Below are positions 31,465 through 42,299 of a DNA stretch of 64,000 bases, in pieces. Positions within the stretch are counted from its first letter, which is position 1. Every line of letters begins with the position of its first letter. A model generated the notes under the pieces. The model had not been told where the DNA came from, ran no database searches, and saw only the letters and a list, made by a program, of their open reading frames with translations. This DNA is from Dryococelus australis (taxonomy: Eukaryota; Arthropoda; Insecta; Phasmatodea; Phasmatidae). Location of the stretch: the NCBI GenBank assembly GCA_029891345.1, contig CM057009.1, positions 209,554,709 to 209,618,708 on the forward strand. Reading direction: 5' to 3'. A program made the position numbers and the translations under genes.

Positions 31465-32430
31465 CAGAGGGAGTCCATTGAGTGAAATTGATCATCGAGA
31501 AGTATAAAATTATTACAAGAACCATGAGGTAGAATATGAAAAAACAAGACAAAAAAATCTACCATTAATTCGTGAGTTACAAAATATTGGCAAAAAAAGT
31601 AGAACAAGTGAAGAAAATAAAAATTTTATAACAGCACTAGTACCTATTGCTGCAAAAAATTTAGATTATCCACCAACACCAGAAGAAACATCTTTTGATA
31701 AAGAATTATTTGCAGAACAAGAATCCCCTAACTTGGAAGAGCAAATGGAATTTGTACCATTGAAAAATTTACCAAATGTTTCTACTATAAATTTCGGAAA
31801 ATATATTTCTTACAATATTAATGTTATAAATGAAAAATTGGGTTTACGAGGAGTTGGTCAAGATTTCTAAATTGGTGACACAAAAGTAAAAATAGATAGT
31901 GATTTTTTATTTGCCAAAGATAAAAAATATGAATTAACAGACGGTCTTATTAATTTGTTAACAAAAACTACCCATGAAGAACTCGAAGGTAATTTCAATG
32001 TTGATGTTGACTTTAAACAATTACAAATTTTAGCAACCAATGCTATATTTCAAGTTCAAGTAGTAATAAGAAGTATATTAAGATAATTAGTCAAATTTAT
32101 GAAGAATATATAAAAAAATTCACAGTCAAGATCATTACCAAATACACCAGAAAAAATGGTTTCTCCAAGAACTCCTAAATCTGGGAAAGGTATAAAAAAT
32201 AATAATTTGCCCAAAGAATACATTTGGATGGATGTATTTTAGAAAATTAATTTATAGATTATTAGTTTTTCAGGGCGAAGAAAATGCTGGAAATAATAGT
32301 TTTTACAGTGAAAAAGTGAGCTTAATAAATATATAATGCAATAAATTTTCTGAATTTATTATAAATAATCCAAAAGGCATATCAAATCTCATGAGTGTTT
32401 TAAATGTAATTCCACATTCATATTGGAATT
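31465..32430 (+). pseudogene. Conserved Polinton structural-region protein, element C (broken)
   Basis: The longest readable version of this family in the window. From about 31,500: a Lys/Glu-rich helical start, LPLIRELQNIGKKS, ALVPIAAKNLDYPPTPEETS, MEFVPLKNLPNVSTINFGKY, LRGVGQDF-stop-IGDTKV, YELTDGLINLLTKT, LQILATNAIFQ, then NTPEKMVSPRTPKSGKGIKN and EYIWMDVF. NPKGISNLMSVLNVIPHSYW closes it. Only a few lesions in the first 600 bases. There is no acidic repeat. Function unknown; virion component by position. Confidence 0.65.
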
Positions 32431-32762
32431 CTGAACACTGGGCATTAAACAATTCAAATTTGCCCGAAATACATTTGTCCCGTTATAATTATTGTGGCCC
32501 ATTAAAAAAATTATAATAAATACTTGAAAGAGGTGATAATGGAGTAAATAAATTAGATGAAGCATGCAAATATCATGATATTGCTTATCGAGATAATAAA
32601 GATGTATAATCTAGACATGAAGAAGATAAAATTTTACAAAAAGAACCAAAATAAATTATGCTAGATAAAAATACTCTAATTGGTAAAAAAAATTGCTTCT
32701 GCTGCTGTTGCCCCAACCATGTTTACAAAAAGAAAATTAGGATGGGGCATTAAAATTTATTA
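32420..32762 (+). pseudogene. Phospholipase A2-like capsid protein, element C (broken)
   Basis: NLPEIHLSRYNYCGPLKKL gives the lead-in and Ca loop, ERGDNGVNKLDEACKYHDIAY carries the His-Asp dyad (written here as NKLDEAC and KYHDIAY), then SRHEEDKILQKEP. Stops at about 32,512 and 32,608. The C-terminal tail is short and frameshifted (near 32,690-32,760). It follows the structural gene without a gap, as in A and B. Confidence 0.78.
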
Positions 32763-32793
32763 AACTATTAATAATTGTTTCTTATAAATTAAT

Positions 32794-33132
32794 ATGACAA
32801 ATATAACCTTTGATATTCCTTACGAGGAATTAAAAAAAAATTGGTACAGAAAAAATTTTAACAAATGAAAAAATTGAAAAAAAAAAAAAAAAAGAAATTG
32901 TTAGAGGGCAAAAATTTCAAATTAACTTTACAATTACAAACAGATAAAAAAAAACTAAAGAAAAACTTGCAATGGTTTACATTACGGAGGAATTATTCCC
33001 ATTATACCTGCCATTTAATGAGCGGCTGATACAATTTATAGTGCTGTTGAACAAAGAAGTAAAAATAAAAAAGTGTTAGAAGGACAACAGAGACATAATT
33101 TAGCAATGGATAATAAATCGGAAGCGGATTAA
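32794..33132 (+). pseudogene. pX/pVI-like hydrophobic virion protein, element C (broken)
   Basis: ITFDIPYEELKK at the start parallels ITFNIPSEELKD in B; FKLTLQLQTDK follows a frameshift in a long run of A (about 32,875-32,895), then LHYGGIIPIIPAI with a stop where B has a long hydrophobic run. The basic tail (RSKNKKVLEGQQRHNLAMDN) is open. The homopolymer and the stops make it a pseudogene. Confidence 0.55.
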
Positions 33133-33206
33133 AACGAGGAAGACCAGAACATTTTTATTTTATCACCATTATCCAATATCGATGTTGAAAATTATGTAAA
33201 AAAAAA

Positions 33207-33580
33207 TTGAATATTAAAAATTTCAGAAATGTTTATATGATTGACGAACTGCCACAATATATGCACAAACATGAAAGTGCTGTGGTTATTTGTGATATTT
33301 CAACAAATCCTGCCACTCATTGGGTTTGCTATTTTAAAGAAAATAAAAATGTTTATTATTTTCATTCATTTCGAGGCAATATGACTACTAATTTAATTAA
33401 TTATTAAAAAACAGAAACATTTATTATAATGTTGATCAAATTAATGATTTTAATTCAGTTATATGTGGACATCTATGTTTAATTGTATTGCATCTTTTTT
33501 GAGAGAATTTATGTTTAACAATATAATTTCTATATTACTAAATTACAGATATATTTGGGAAACCATTAATCTAATCTTTA
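33207..33580 (+). pseudogene. Adenain-like cysteine protease, element C (broken)
   Basis: A 66-codon frame from ATG 33,207 reads FRNVYMIDELPQYMHKHESA, then NPATHWVCYFKENKNVYYFH. The catalytic His (THW) is intact, but the acidic residue position is His (YYFHSF; B has YYFDSL). After a stop and frameshift, FNSVICGHLCLIVL carries the nucleophilic Cys near 33,465. Gene order pX-like, protease is as in B and D. Inactive. Confidence 0.85.
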
Positions 33581-33639
33581 AATAAAACTTTGATAATATT
33601 GCTGTAGTTTTAAAAAACATATGTAGATTCAAAGTGCAA

Positions 33640-34200
33640 TTCGAATATTTCTTCTTTACGAAGTGAGTTAAGCACTTCTTTTGATTTTACAAAATTTTAT
33701 TGTTAATTTTTTGGACGAAGAATTGTTAATATAGGTGAACCAGTAGATAAAAAATATGTGGTCTCTCTATATATATATATATGTATATGTATATATATAT
33801 ATAATTATGCATTTAAAAAATATGTTGATTAAAATATGAAACTATTGTTGCTGATTATGCTCTGAAAGAAGATATAAATTTTCATTTCAATAACACTATT
33901 GCTGATTACATAAAAATAATAAAATGCAAAACAGACATTAAAAAAGAAGCATAATCAATTTATAATTTATTTACTTTTTTGATTAATTATATTGTTTATA
34001 AAATAATTACTGTTAATCCTAATTTATCAGAAGATACTGTGACTGTTATTAAGGGATCTCAAAAATAGATTACAGTAAGCCTTTTGATGTTAACATAGGT
34101 GATTTTTTTCTTTAAAAAAAACTAACATATCTTAATATGATGATGGTTTGATGACTACAATAGGAATATTCGTGAAATATAAATATTTAATGTGGTTTTT
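33640..34200 (+). pseudogene. Unknown region after protease, element C
   Basis: Counterpart of B 15,760-16,740. Contains VDSKCNSNISSLRSEL and RRIVNIGEPVDKKYVV near 33,640-33,760 (B: IVNIGEPKNNKDVV), one repeat-type unit near 33,820, and TVTVIKGSQK plus DYSKPFDVN near 34,030-34,090. The stretch 33,765-33,803 is a TA microsatellite. It may be one or two genes; no family recognised. Confidence 0.4.
33765..33803. repeat. TA/TATG microsatellite
   Basis: Alternating TA with TATG interruptions for about 39 bases inside the unknown gene region of element C; absent from the same place in B. Confidence 0.9.
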
Positions 34201-34210
34201 TTAACTATTA

Positions 34211-34364
34211 AATGGATAAGACTTGGTGCTAGAAGTGTAAGGACACTAAAAATAATTACATAAAAAATGAAAATTCCACAAATGGGTGAAAAGTGCAAAA
34301 AAGCAAATGATCTAAATGTAATTCTAATAAATCAACTTTAAAAACAATTTTGTCCACTGCAATA
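34211..34364 (+). pseudogene. Small Cys-motif (DUF5679-like) protein, element C
   Basis: ATG at 34,211 gives MDKTWC-stop-KCKDTKNNY, NENSTNG-stop-K and SKCNSNKS: the same CxKCK...TNG...C layout as B. Three stops in about 40 codons. The frame continues without a break into TAIEGIINELYKHVQKKF, the start of the integrase, so the original boundary between the two genes is unclear. Confidence 0.5.
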
Positions 34365-35170
34365 GAGGGAATAATTAATGAATTATATAAACATGTGCAA
34401 AAAAAATTCCAAGGATTAACATAATTTTGTATGGAACTGATGATTTATGGCAAATTGATCTTGTAGAAACGAATACTGGTAATTTAAAAGCTATATCACA
34501 TATAAATAATGGATACGAATATATTGTGACAATTATTGATGTTTTTAAAAATTATGGACAAAACAGTTTAAAATGTATCAAACTGTTTAGAATCTATTTT
34601 AATTAAAAGAAAACCAAATAATATACAAACTTATAGTGGTGCAGAATTTTATAATAAAACATTTTATGAGCTTCTGGAAAAATATAATATCAACCATTAT
34701 TCTTAATTTTTTGAATTAGACGCTAGTGTTGTTGAAAGATTTAATCGAACTAAAAAATATAATGTGAAAAAAATTTGCTTTCAATGGTAATTATAATTGG
34801 GTAAATATATTAGATGATTTAGTGAAAGAATGTAATAATTAAAAACATAGAACTATTTGAATGAAGCAAATTGAAGTAAATAAAAAAATGAAGATAATTT
34901 ATTGCAAACAAATTTTGTGTTTATAAAACCAAAATATTAAGTTGGAGATTTTGTTTGTGTGAGCAAACTTAATTTTTTTTTTAAATGTCATACTGCTAAT
35001 TGGTAGAGAGAATTATTTACTATTATTAAAGTTTTAAATCATGATATACCAACTTATAAATTAAAAGAAGAAATAATGGGTAATTTTTATGGATATGAAA
35101 TTATGGAAACTGACTACCCAAATTCAGACAACTTGTGGATTAATAAAACAGATGTTTGCACAGCCAAGTC
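34365..35170 (+). pseudogene. Polinton integrase with chromodomain, element C (broken)
   Basis: IINELYKHVQKKFQGLT and GTDDLWQIDLVETNTGNLKA lead to YEYIVTIIDVFKNYG (first catalytic Asp kept). The second Asp is Tyr (IQTYSGAEFYNKTF, near 34,640). VVERFNRTKKYNVKKI keeps the Glu (near 34,735). An SH3-like segment (CHTANW) and a shortened chromodomain (NLWINKTDVCTA) end near 35,170. A deletion relative to B removes part of the chromodomain start. Inactive. Confidence 0.88.
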
Positions 35171-35344
35171 TGCTTTAGCTAACATTTTGTATTATTTTTT
35201 TTTAAATTATCTAATTCAAACGTAAAAACGTAACACACATTGTTTGAACATTCGTTTTAACAATCGTTTTAACATTTGTCCTAAACATTTGCTTCAACGT
35301 TTGTTTTAACATTCATTTTAACGTAAACCTGTTTTCAAAAATTT

Positions 35345-35815
35345 TGAAATTTACTAAATTTACTAAAGTCCTTACTCTTATTCCTGTACTTTCCATTATT
35401 AATTTTTCGACTCAAATCTATTGCAATAAGGATATAATCTCGTCCCAACATTTGGCACAGATCTATTTAAATTTTTCATAAGTCATATCATCTCCAAAAG
35501 AATTGTTATAATTGTGTTTTAAATTTGTATCATCTTGTCTAAATATACATAAAAAATTTGTATTATCTCTTACCAAAATTTTTGTTCTTTTGAATAAGTT
35601 TGAGCTAAATAAAATTCATCGATATTTTTATGTCTCCTTCGAGTAAAATAATCCCGAAAATTGACTTGATTTTCTAAAAAAAATTTCATCAAATATAACT
35701 AGTGAATTGTCTTCACATTTGTTTTAAGGAGGCGTAATGTCAGTATTATTAAAAAAGTGACCCATTCTTTCTGCCTCATTGATATAATTTTGTAACTGAA
35801 TATATTTAGGTTAGT
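35345..35815 (-). pseudogene. Packaging ATPase, element C (C-terminal half only)
   Basis: Minus strand: DNSLVIFDEIFF (Walker B, near 35,700), NIDEFYLAQTYSK in a shifted frame near 35,610, then VRDNTNFLCIFRQDDTNLKH and DDMTYEKFK-stop-ICAKCW. These are the conserved C-terminal features of Polinton ATPases. The P-loop half, present in B, is absent: about 300 bases are missing between 35,815 and the penton-like start at 35,856. Confidence 0.78.
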
Positions 35816-35855
35816 TTAAACATTTTGAGAAAACAATACCATAACAATTTGAAAA

Positions 35856-36394
35856 ATGAGTACTGTTGTTGATAAAAAGGAAGTTATAACTATTCGAAGA
35901 GGCCAATATGACATTGAAGCATTAAAAGAAACTATGAGTTCAATTGATCCATTTTCAATAAAAAAATTTTGAATTAATGTAAAAAAATTTAACATATATA
36001 AAATCAAACTTAGATATTAAACTTGATAATCGACTATCTAATATTCTGGGTTTTGAAAGATAATTAACTATTTAAAAAGACAAAATTGTGATAGGCACTC
36101 AATTACCAAATTTTAATCCATTTAAAACATTAACTATTCACTGTAATTTACCAATATGGTATGTTCATAAAATATGATGAATCTAATAATTTAGAAACTT
36201 ATGTAATTGCGAGTTTTCCACCAAAAACTATGTTTGGTTTTAGAGATTATATAATTTATGAGCTTAGATATCCATTTTTTTGTAAAATTAATAATGTACA
36301 ATTTAATCACATTGTTTTGGAAATTTGAGATGAAAATGACAAACTAATTAATTTTGATGATGTAGATATTGATGTTGTCTTGGAAACTGAATAA
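35856..36394 (+). pseudogene. Penton-like single-jelly-roll capsid protein, element C (broken)
   Basis: ATG 35,856 (MSTVVDKKEVITIRRGQYDI) to TAA 36,392-36,394 (FDDVDIDVVLETE). Internal motifs LDNRLSNILGFER, PNFNPFKTLTIHCNLP, SFPPKTMFGFRDYIIYEL match the B copy segment by segment. Length about 180 codons equals B. A few stops and frameshifts. Confidence 0.52.
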
Positions 36395-36439
36395 GTTTCA
36401 AATTAATATAGAAATATATAATAATATAAAAATAATTAA

Positions 36440-39400
36440 AAATTAGTTTTTTTGATGTCCACATGGTAGTGTATCTATTTTATTACCTAATATAATTCTT
36501 TAATTATCATAAGGACTTAATGTTATTTTATTAATTTTGACTATATATCTAATGTTTTTCACTCCTTATTAGATTCCTTGTTCTATGTTATATTTTCTCT
36601 TTAAACAAACAATTCTTATAGTCATCAAATGTAATTCTTTTATAAACTACACATTTTTTCAAAACTTTCGGTATTCTATTTTCTTTATCGTCAACCTTAT
36701 AAGTATACATTTTAAATCATAAACCAACAAATTCTTTCATTATTTTACCATTACATTCATCTTTCATATTTCCTAAAACTTTTTATTTATTTGAGGCATG
36801 TTATAAATATTCTTATTTGGATAATCACTTCTAAACATTTACTACCATGGACTTCATATCTTCGTACAAATCTTCTTTTTTTATGTTATTAAAGTATGAA
36901 TTGGTATCTTGATAATATAATTCAATTTTATCATCATATTTTGGTTTCAATATGTTATAATAAAAATCATAAATTAATTCTTTTGAAATATATATAATTG
37001 ACATACTCACATAAATTGGTTTATTAAATTTTACAATGGTTTTATTCATATGTATAGCTGCAAGATTTTCATTAAATATAGTACTTCTTTTTAAATTTGT
37101 TTTTCTACTATTTTTTAACATTTTCCAGCATATGATACTAGTTTTATATCAACTGTGTTTCTAATATTGTCCATAGTTTTACCAAACACTGAATTATTAA
37201 TGAGCTTATAAGAATCTTTTCCAAATCATTTTTAGCATTAGTTCTCATTGGTGTGTTTAAATCTAAATTCTTTTTTTAACCTATCAAACTGATGAGACGT
37301 TAATATTCTGTGTATTTTTATTAGTTTTAAACTGGTTTTTCAACATTGTTTTAAATTACAATAATGAATTATGTATTTTTATTTTTTATGTAAAGTTGTT
37401 AGTAATTTTGATTGATTTGTTCCAGGAACTGCCTTATTTCCTGAACGAAATCATAAATCTTTATGTAAATTATGTAGTTCTTGTGGATATTCTAAATCAA
37501 CTTCTGATATATAACCCTACTTATAATATTCTCCAAATATAATATTTTTTTACTCGAGTACTCTGAATCATTTAATGTATAATAAACCAATTCAAAACCA
37601 CCATATTGTAAATATGGCTGCATTGCACAAACCATATAATTTATTAGCATCAGTATATGCTAAATATTTTGATTTTTAATTTGGATTAAAATCTTCTAAA
37701 TATGTGTTATTAGCTTGAATATATCGCTTATAGCATTTTGGTATTCTACGTCTAAATTATTTTTCAATGATTAAAATCATATCATAATTGTGTAATAAAT
37801 ATAATGTTTGTATAGTCATTTTTAACGTCGCATCCCATGATAAACCTGGAGCTGTAAAATACCATGATGGATCTAAATTGTATGCATTTATAGATGTATT
37901 TATAAAATTTTCAAACACATCTGCTAATAAAAATACATCGCTTTTTAAATATAAATAATGTTCTTAACCAATATTTTTAATATTTAATTCGTTCCATACA
38001 TGTTTTGCGTGCTCAAAATCAAGTTATATAATATTCATTAAATTTATTGAAAAATTCACTCTTTGGTGAGAGTTCTGTTTCTTCAAAGTTTTTCCAACTA
38101 TTCATATAATCATATGGCTAAACACCTTTTAAAATAACTATGTCTACATGTTCTTTTGGAAAAAGTTTTTGTATGGGTTTCATTTGATCTTTACTTAAAT
38201 TAGATGATAATTTATTAAAACTACTAGCCATAAATTTTAATGTGTGTATAAATCTCATTTTTAAATTTTCTGTTTGTTAGCCAAATCTAATAAAGTTTTC
38301 TTCATTATTTACAATTAATTCTATATTTTTATCGTCAAATCCAGCTCATTAATGAATAAAAGAGCATCATAACCAGTTAAGTTATGAAAATAAATTGGAA
38401 CAAAATTAGGTAATTTTAATTGTAGATTACAATTACTACATACTAGATATGAATTTTCCACTTATGTGATCATGTTGATGTACTTTATCATTGACCTTCG
38501 TATATTCACTCTCACATACAGCACATTTTTTTATTTACTATATATAATTTTTTCTTCTTTTGTTAGTGGGTGCATTGGTTCAATTTGTGAATATATTTCA
38601 CCAAATTTTTCTACTTCTATTATTATTGATTGTGTAACTATTTTATGAGCATTTGGACATCCATATTCTACTGGAGGCTTATAATCACTATAATTAAATA
38701 CAATATCATAACAAAAACCAGATTCTTTGTTCATTAGTCAGTTTATTTTTTAAAGTGTTTATTATAATTATTTTAATTAATTTTTTTACTTTACTTGGAT
38801 TTGGTTTAGTTGTTTATATTTTATTTAGAATTGATTCATAATCTGCATATTTTGTGAATGGAGCATTCATTGTATGTTTATAATTTTTAAATTTTATTTG
38901 CTCTCCATTTGGGGGGTGGGGGGGAGTTGTTTTACAGCTTCAATTTTCGAGCAATTTTCGGTATGTTTATTTAATTTTTTGTAAGAGTGAAAGAATTGAA
39001 TACACATATCACATATATCAGTTTTACTTTTATTATTATTGTTGTTTTGTGCAGAAAGCAGTTTGGATAAATCTTTTATCCAACAATAATTCGAATTTTA
39101 CACAGCTGCATCTACTTTAGCATATGCTTTAAAAATCTTTGAAATAAAGTAAATTTACATATTTTCTCTTTTTATTCTTTGTGAGTTTTAGTAGATATAC
39201 TGTGGATTTATCATCAATAGAGTATACGTTTATAGATGTATCAGTTTGATTTTCTAGTTTTGGTATATCATCAATTTTAATAGGATATTCATATTTATCT
39301 CTTGCTTTATTTATATCAAACCCCACGTTTTTTCATTTAGATAGTCTGCCTGCATTTTTTTCTACTGGAAACAATGCAAATTTTATTACCCAAATAAAAC

Positions 39401-39990
39401 ATTTTTGATCATCATATTTAATATTTGTGGATGTTTTTTTATTTTTAATCACTTCTAGTAAATCAATATATGTTGACTCTCTTAGTGGATTGTACTTATT
39501 TATTGCTAATTGTATTCCAATTATTTTATCTAAGGCCCATCAAGAACATCTTGAAATTCAGATAATTGTGTAATTAATTCCTCTGTTATGATTTTAAAAA
39601 TCTTTGTAAATTCTCCCTCGTTAAATATTCTACGATTAAATGTCTGAAATGTTAATAATTCTACTTGATTAGTTTCCTGCTTACGACAATTGGTGTATAA
39701 TTTAATGCTGGTTTTCAACGGTCTTAATGCTTTAAGATTATTGTGTATTATTTCAAAAACTAAATTTTTTACTGATCTTAAAAAATTATTAGGCTCTACT
39801 AAATTAAAGTTATTTTCTATGTTATATTTTGATATACTACCTTTAAAACCTTTATTAACTAAGTAATTTTTTTACTTCTTCTATTTTTTGTCGAGAAATA
39901 AATTATTATACAATGGAAATATTCCTGTTTTTTTTTTATCTTTAGGATATAATTCATTGATATTTGGATCAGCTAAAGGTAAATTTGCAA
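36440..39990 (-). pseudogene. polB: Protein-primed family B DNA polymerase, element C (broken)
   Basis: N-terminus at about 39,950 (LPLADPNINELYPKDKKKTG); LVEPNNFLRSVKNLVFEIIH (39,790); KPLRASTYIDLPEVIK-type and SINVYSIDDKSTVYLLKLTK (39,330-39,130); LVFDIVY-type exonuclease region with SGFCYDIVFNYSDYKPPVEY (38,700); zinc segment broken at 38,450; motif A YTDANKLYG (37,655, Asp kept); motif [17 protein letters not shown] (37,190); KPKYDDKIELYYQDTNSYF, motif C with second Asp to Asn (36,915); end RIILGNKIDTLPCGHQ (36,470). Many stops. The longest open piece is 96 codons (36,831-37,121). Confidence 0.92.
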
Positions 39991-40130
39991 AATTATTCCC
40001 TCTCCTTTTTATCTTCTTTCTTTTTCTCTGCTTATCTATAACCAGTGGCTTAAAACAAGCAGGTAGATTTTGGTTTAAAGATTCTTAGTGTTGGTTTTCC
40101 CTCCTATTTAAAATAAAGAACAAATTTTCA

Positions 40131-41072
40131 TTGTCTCCTGGAATTTAATTTATCTTTACTGATGTCTGGAAGTTAGACGTTAAAGACGTGTTAAATAAGC
40201 CACGTATAGTATAATTTTATAATAAGGAGTTAGCTAAGAAAAGGGGAGTCAATTAGCAGGGCGAATTTTCAAAGGGGAAACTAGAGGCATCCTCTACATT
40301 TTCAGTGGACGAACCGGTAATAATCTCTAGAGTCAGGTATAGCTTAATCATTTTTTTCGTTTGTTTTTTAGGAGAAGTATGTGCTATTTCATTCTCGCAT
40401 TAGTTTTATATATTTGTACATTGTCTTGACTTATCAGTAACATCTTTTCCGTCCTGGGTTAACATCCTCCGCGATACTCCACGCCCTACCGAAGAAGGCC
40501 TTAAGCCGACGGTCGCTTAGGCAACAGAAAATATATATATATAAACCGATATAATAACTCTGCATCAGGCCCCTAGTGCCTTTAATACTTTTTCATATTA
40601 TTAAGGTAGGTGGAGGCAGCTATTACCTCCCCTTAACGTCCATTGGATTATTTGCCAAATCACCTCAAATATACCACTTCCTCTGTTGCTGCTGGCCTTC
40701 AGCAGATAGCGGCATGACAAATGGTTGCAGTAGCGTTATTAGTTTATTTTATGACACCAAGCTGCATGACAAATCATGGCCGCTTGGTGGGATTTCGCCT
40801 TATTAAAAGTACCTGCCGGAGAAGTTAGTGTCTTTAAACCAGTGTTTAAGGGCTGGAATTACCACCTTTTCTGGATCACCAGAGAATAGGAGTAAGTAAT
40901 TTGTGTTACTAAAACCTAGTAGGTGTTTCTTCGGCAATGAAATTAGTCCATTTTCAAGTCCATTAAAATTTCAAAAGCATTTATTTCGGGCCAGCATAAA
41001 AACGCCAGGTTATATTTAAAGGATGGAATGGCAAGGTTCTTGTTAAAAGGATTAAATTTTAAGTTAGTGCAG
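40131..41072 (+). other. Probable Gypsy LTR and leader
   Basis: A GC-richer block lies between element C and a Gag gene. A TATA-like string ATATATATATATAAACC at 40,530-40,545 could be the promoter. The block stops just before a primer-binding-like site at 41,073. The left end of the LTR was not fixed, and no second LTR was found in the window, so the boundaries are inferred. Confidence 0.4.
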
Positions 41073-41090
41073 TGGCGACATTTTAAATCA
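41073..41090 (+). other. Candidate primer binding site of the Gypsy element
   Basis: TGGCGACATTTTAAATCA begins with TGG, as sites complementary to tRNA 3' CCA ends do, directly after the LTR-like block and about 70 bases before the Gag start. TGGCG starts are common among Gypsy elements. Which tRNA it would pair with cannot be told here. Confidence 0.4.
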
Positions 41091-41141
41091 ATGTTTTAGA
41101 GCCTTGGTCGCGCGTGGGCTCTGAGAATCAACAAGAGTAAA

Positions 41142-42290
41142 ATGTCTGGAGTAAAAGCTCCGAGAGAAAAAGTTCCAGACAGCGTGCAACTAATGGAAGA
41201 GTTAACTGAATGGACCAGAAAATGAGGTAAGATGGTGATAAGATGGGCAAGGACCGTGAATTTTCTGAGTTGGATCCCGAAGGAAAATCGCTGTTCAATT
41301 AAGGCGATCCTGTAGGAGCTTGAAATTTGGCGTCATCGCAAGAATTTGTAAGTGCCTTTACTAGGCCCCAAATAGCTGAGTGGATGAATTTTGTTTAATA
41401 TAATGAAAATAAATCCTGGAAAGAGTATCGAGTCGTTCGTACAAACGATAGAGAGCATCGCCTCCATGTTGTCGTGTGGGGATCCTGAAAAACTCATCTA
41501 TTGAAAATTCAAATTAAAAGGACAAACTCAAAATGTGAGGCGAGCGTGCCCTTATATGAAATACACGTGCGTGTGGGACGATTTTGTGTCCTTTTAATAC
41601 AAGATCTTTAAGCCCCACAAAAGCCGCACTAGCAGTTTCCACAAATTTTTCAACTACACTCAAAAGGGCAATGAGTCAGTGTGCGAGTATGCGTCTCGCC
41701 TTAGCGTGGCTGTTAGAGGTACAGTCGCAGATGGACCCCAACGAGAAGCATCAGTAACGGCTCGCGATTTCGAGGAGAATTTAATGGCAATTTTTCTCAA
41801 GGGTCTGAAACCTAGTATTCAGAGCTTTTTGTTATCTCGTTCGCCAAAATCTTTCGACATTGCGCTCCATTATGCAGAGGAGTAGGTTCAGAAGGAAATT
41901 CTGATGAGTGGGAAAAGTTACCCGTAGTCAGTGGAGAGCCTAGTAGACTGGGTTCGTGGCTCAGACAGAGCGCTGCCAGAAAAAGATTCTGGAGGAGACA
42001 GTAGGTATTTCTGCTGCGGGAAGCACAACCATATTGCAAAGGACGATTATCAAAAGAAAAGGGCGGAAGCATAGAAGTTTCAACGCCACCGGGAAAATCA
42101 AAAGGTTCCTCTAATTGCGATTATTGTTTCAGAACCTGTCACAAGACAGCTGATTGCCGTATCCCCAAGTGTAACTTTTGTAAAAAAAAATCGTACAAAG
42201 CGACGCCCAATGTTTCAAATAGAGAGATTTCAACAAGAAGGGCCTTACTCAAAACCCCGACGAGAAATGTCCCAAGAAGTTAAATTTAGA
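41142..42290 (+). pseudogene. LTR-retrotransposon Gag remnant with CCHC knuckles
   Basis: ATG 41,142 (MSGVKAPREKVPDSVQLMEE). The frame is broken several times up to 41,640; a 68-codon frame (41,679-41,885) reads FLKGLKPSIQSFLLSRSPKS, the conserved C-terminal capsid helix of Gypsy/BEL-type Gag. Two zinc knuckles follow: RYFCCGKHNHIAKD (42,007, last Cys changed to Asp) and NCDYCFRTCHKTADC (42,117), then a basic tail. No protease or RT is visible downstream; sequence after 42,300 is non-coding. Confidence 0.78.
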
Positions 42291-42299
42291 AAAAAATAG

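Larger units (their letters stand above)
29470..40130. mobile_element. Element C: decayed AT-rich Polinton-like element, sister of B
   Basis: Collinear with element B across about 10.6 kb, same orientation. Left-end similarity begins near 29,480 (GAGCAAAAA, AATTTGACACAGG, AAAACAAGCAAAATTA) and right-end similarity ends near 40,020 (GGTAAATTTGCAAAATTATT, compare 23,270-23,290). C lacks several expansions seen in B, and lacks the N-terminal half of the ATPase gene. Every long gene is broken. Flanks of B and C differ, so two insertions of related elements are more likely than a tandem duplication. Confidence 0.88.

Noticed and set aside
38911..38924. G-run resembling a quadruplex
   Set aside because: Only two long G tracts inside a decayed PolB reading region; probably slippage.
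490..40130. Terminal inverted repeats of elements A, B and C
   Set aside because: I compared left and right borders by eye and found no convincing inverted pair; a computed self-alignment is needed before naming any.
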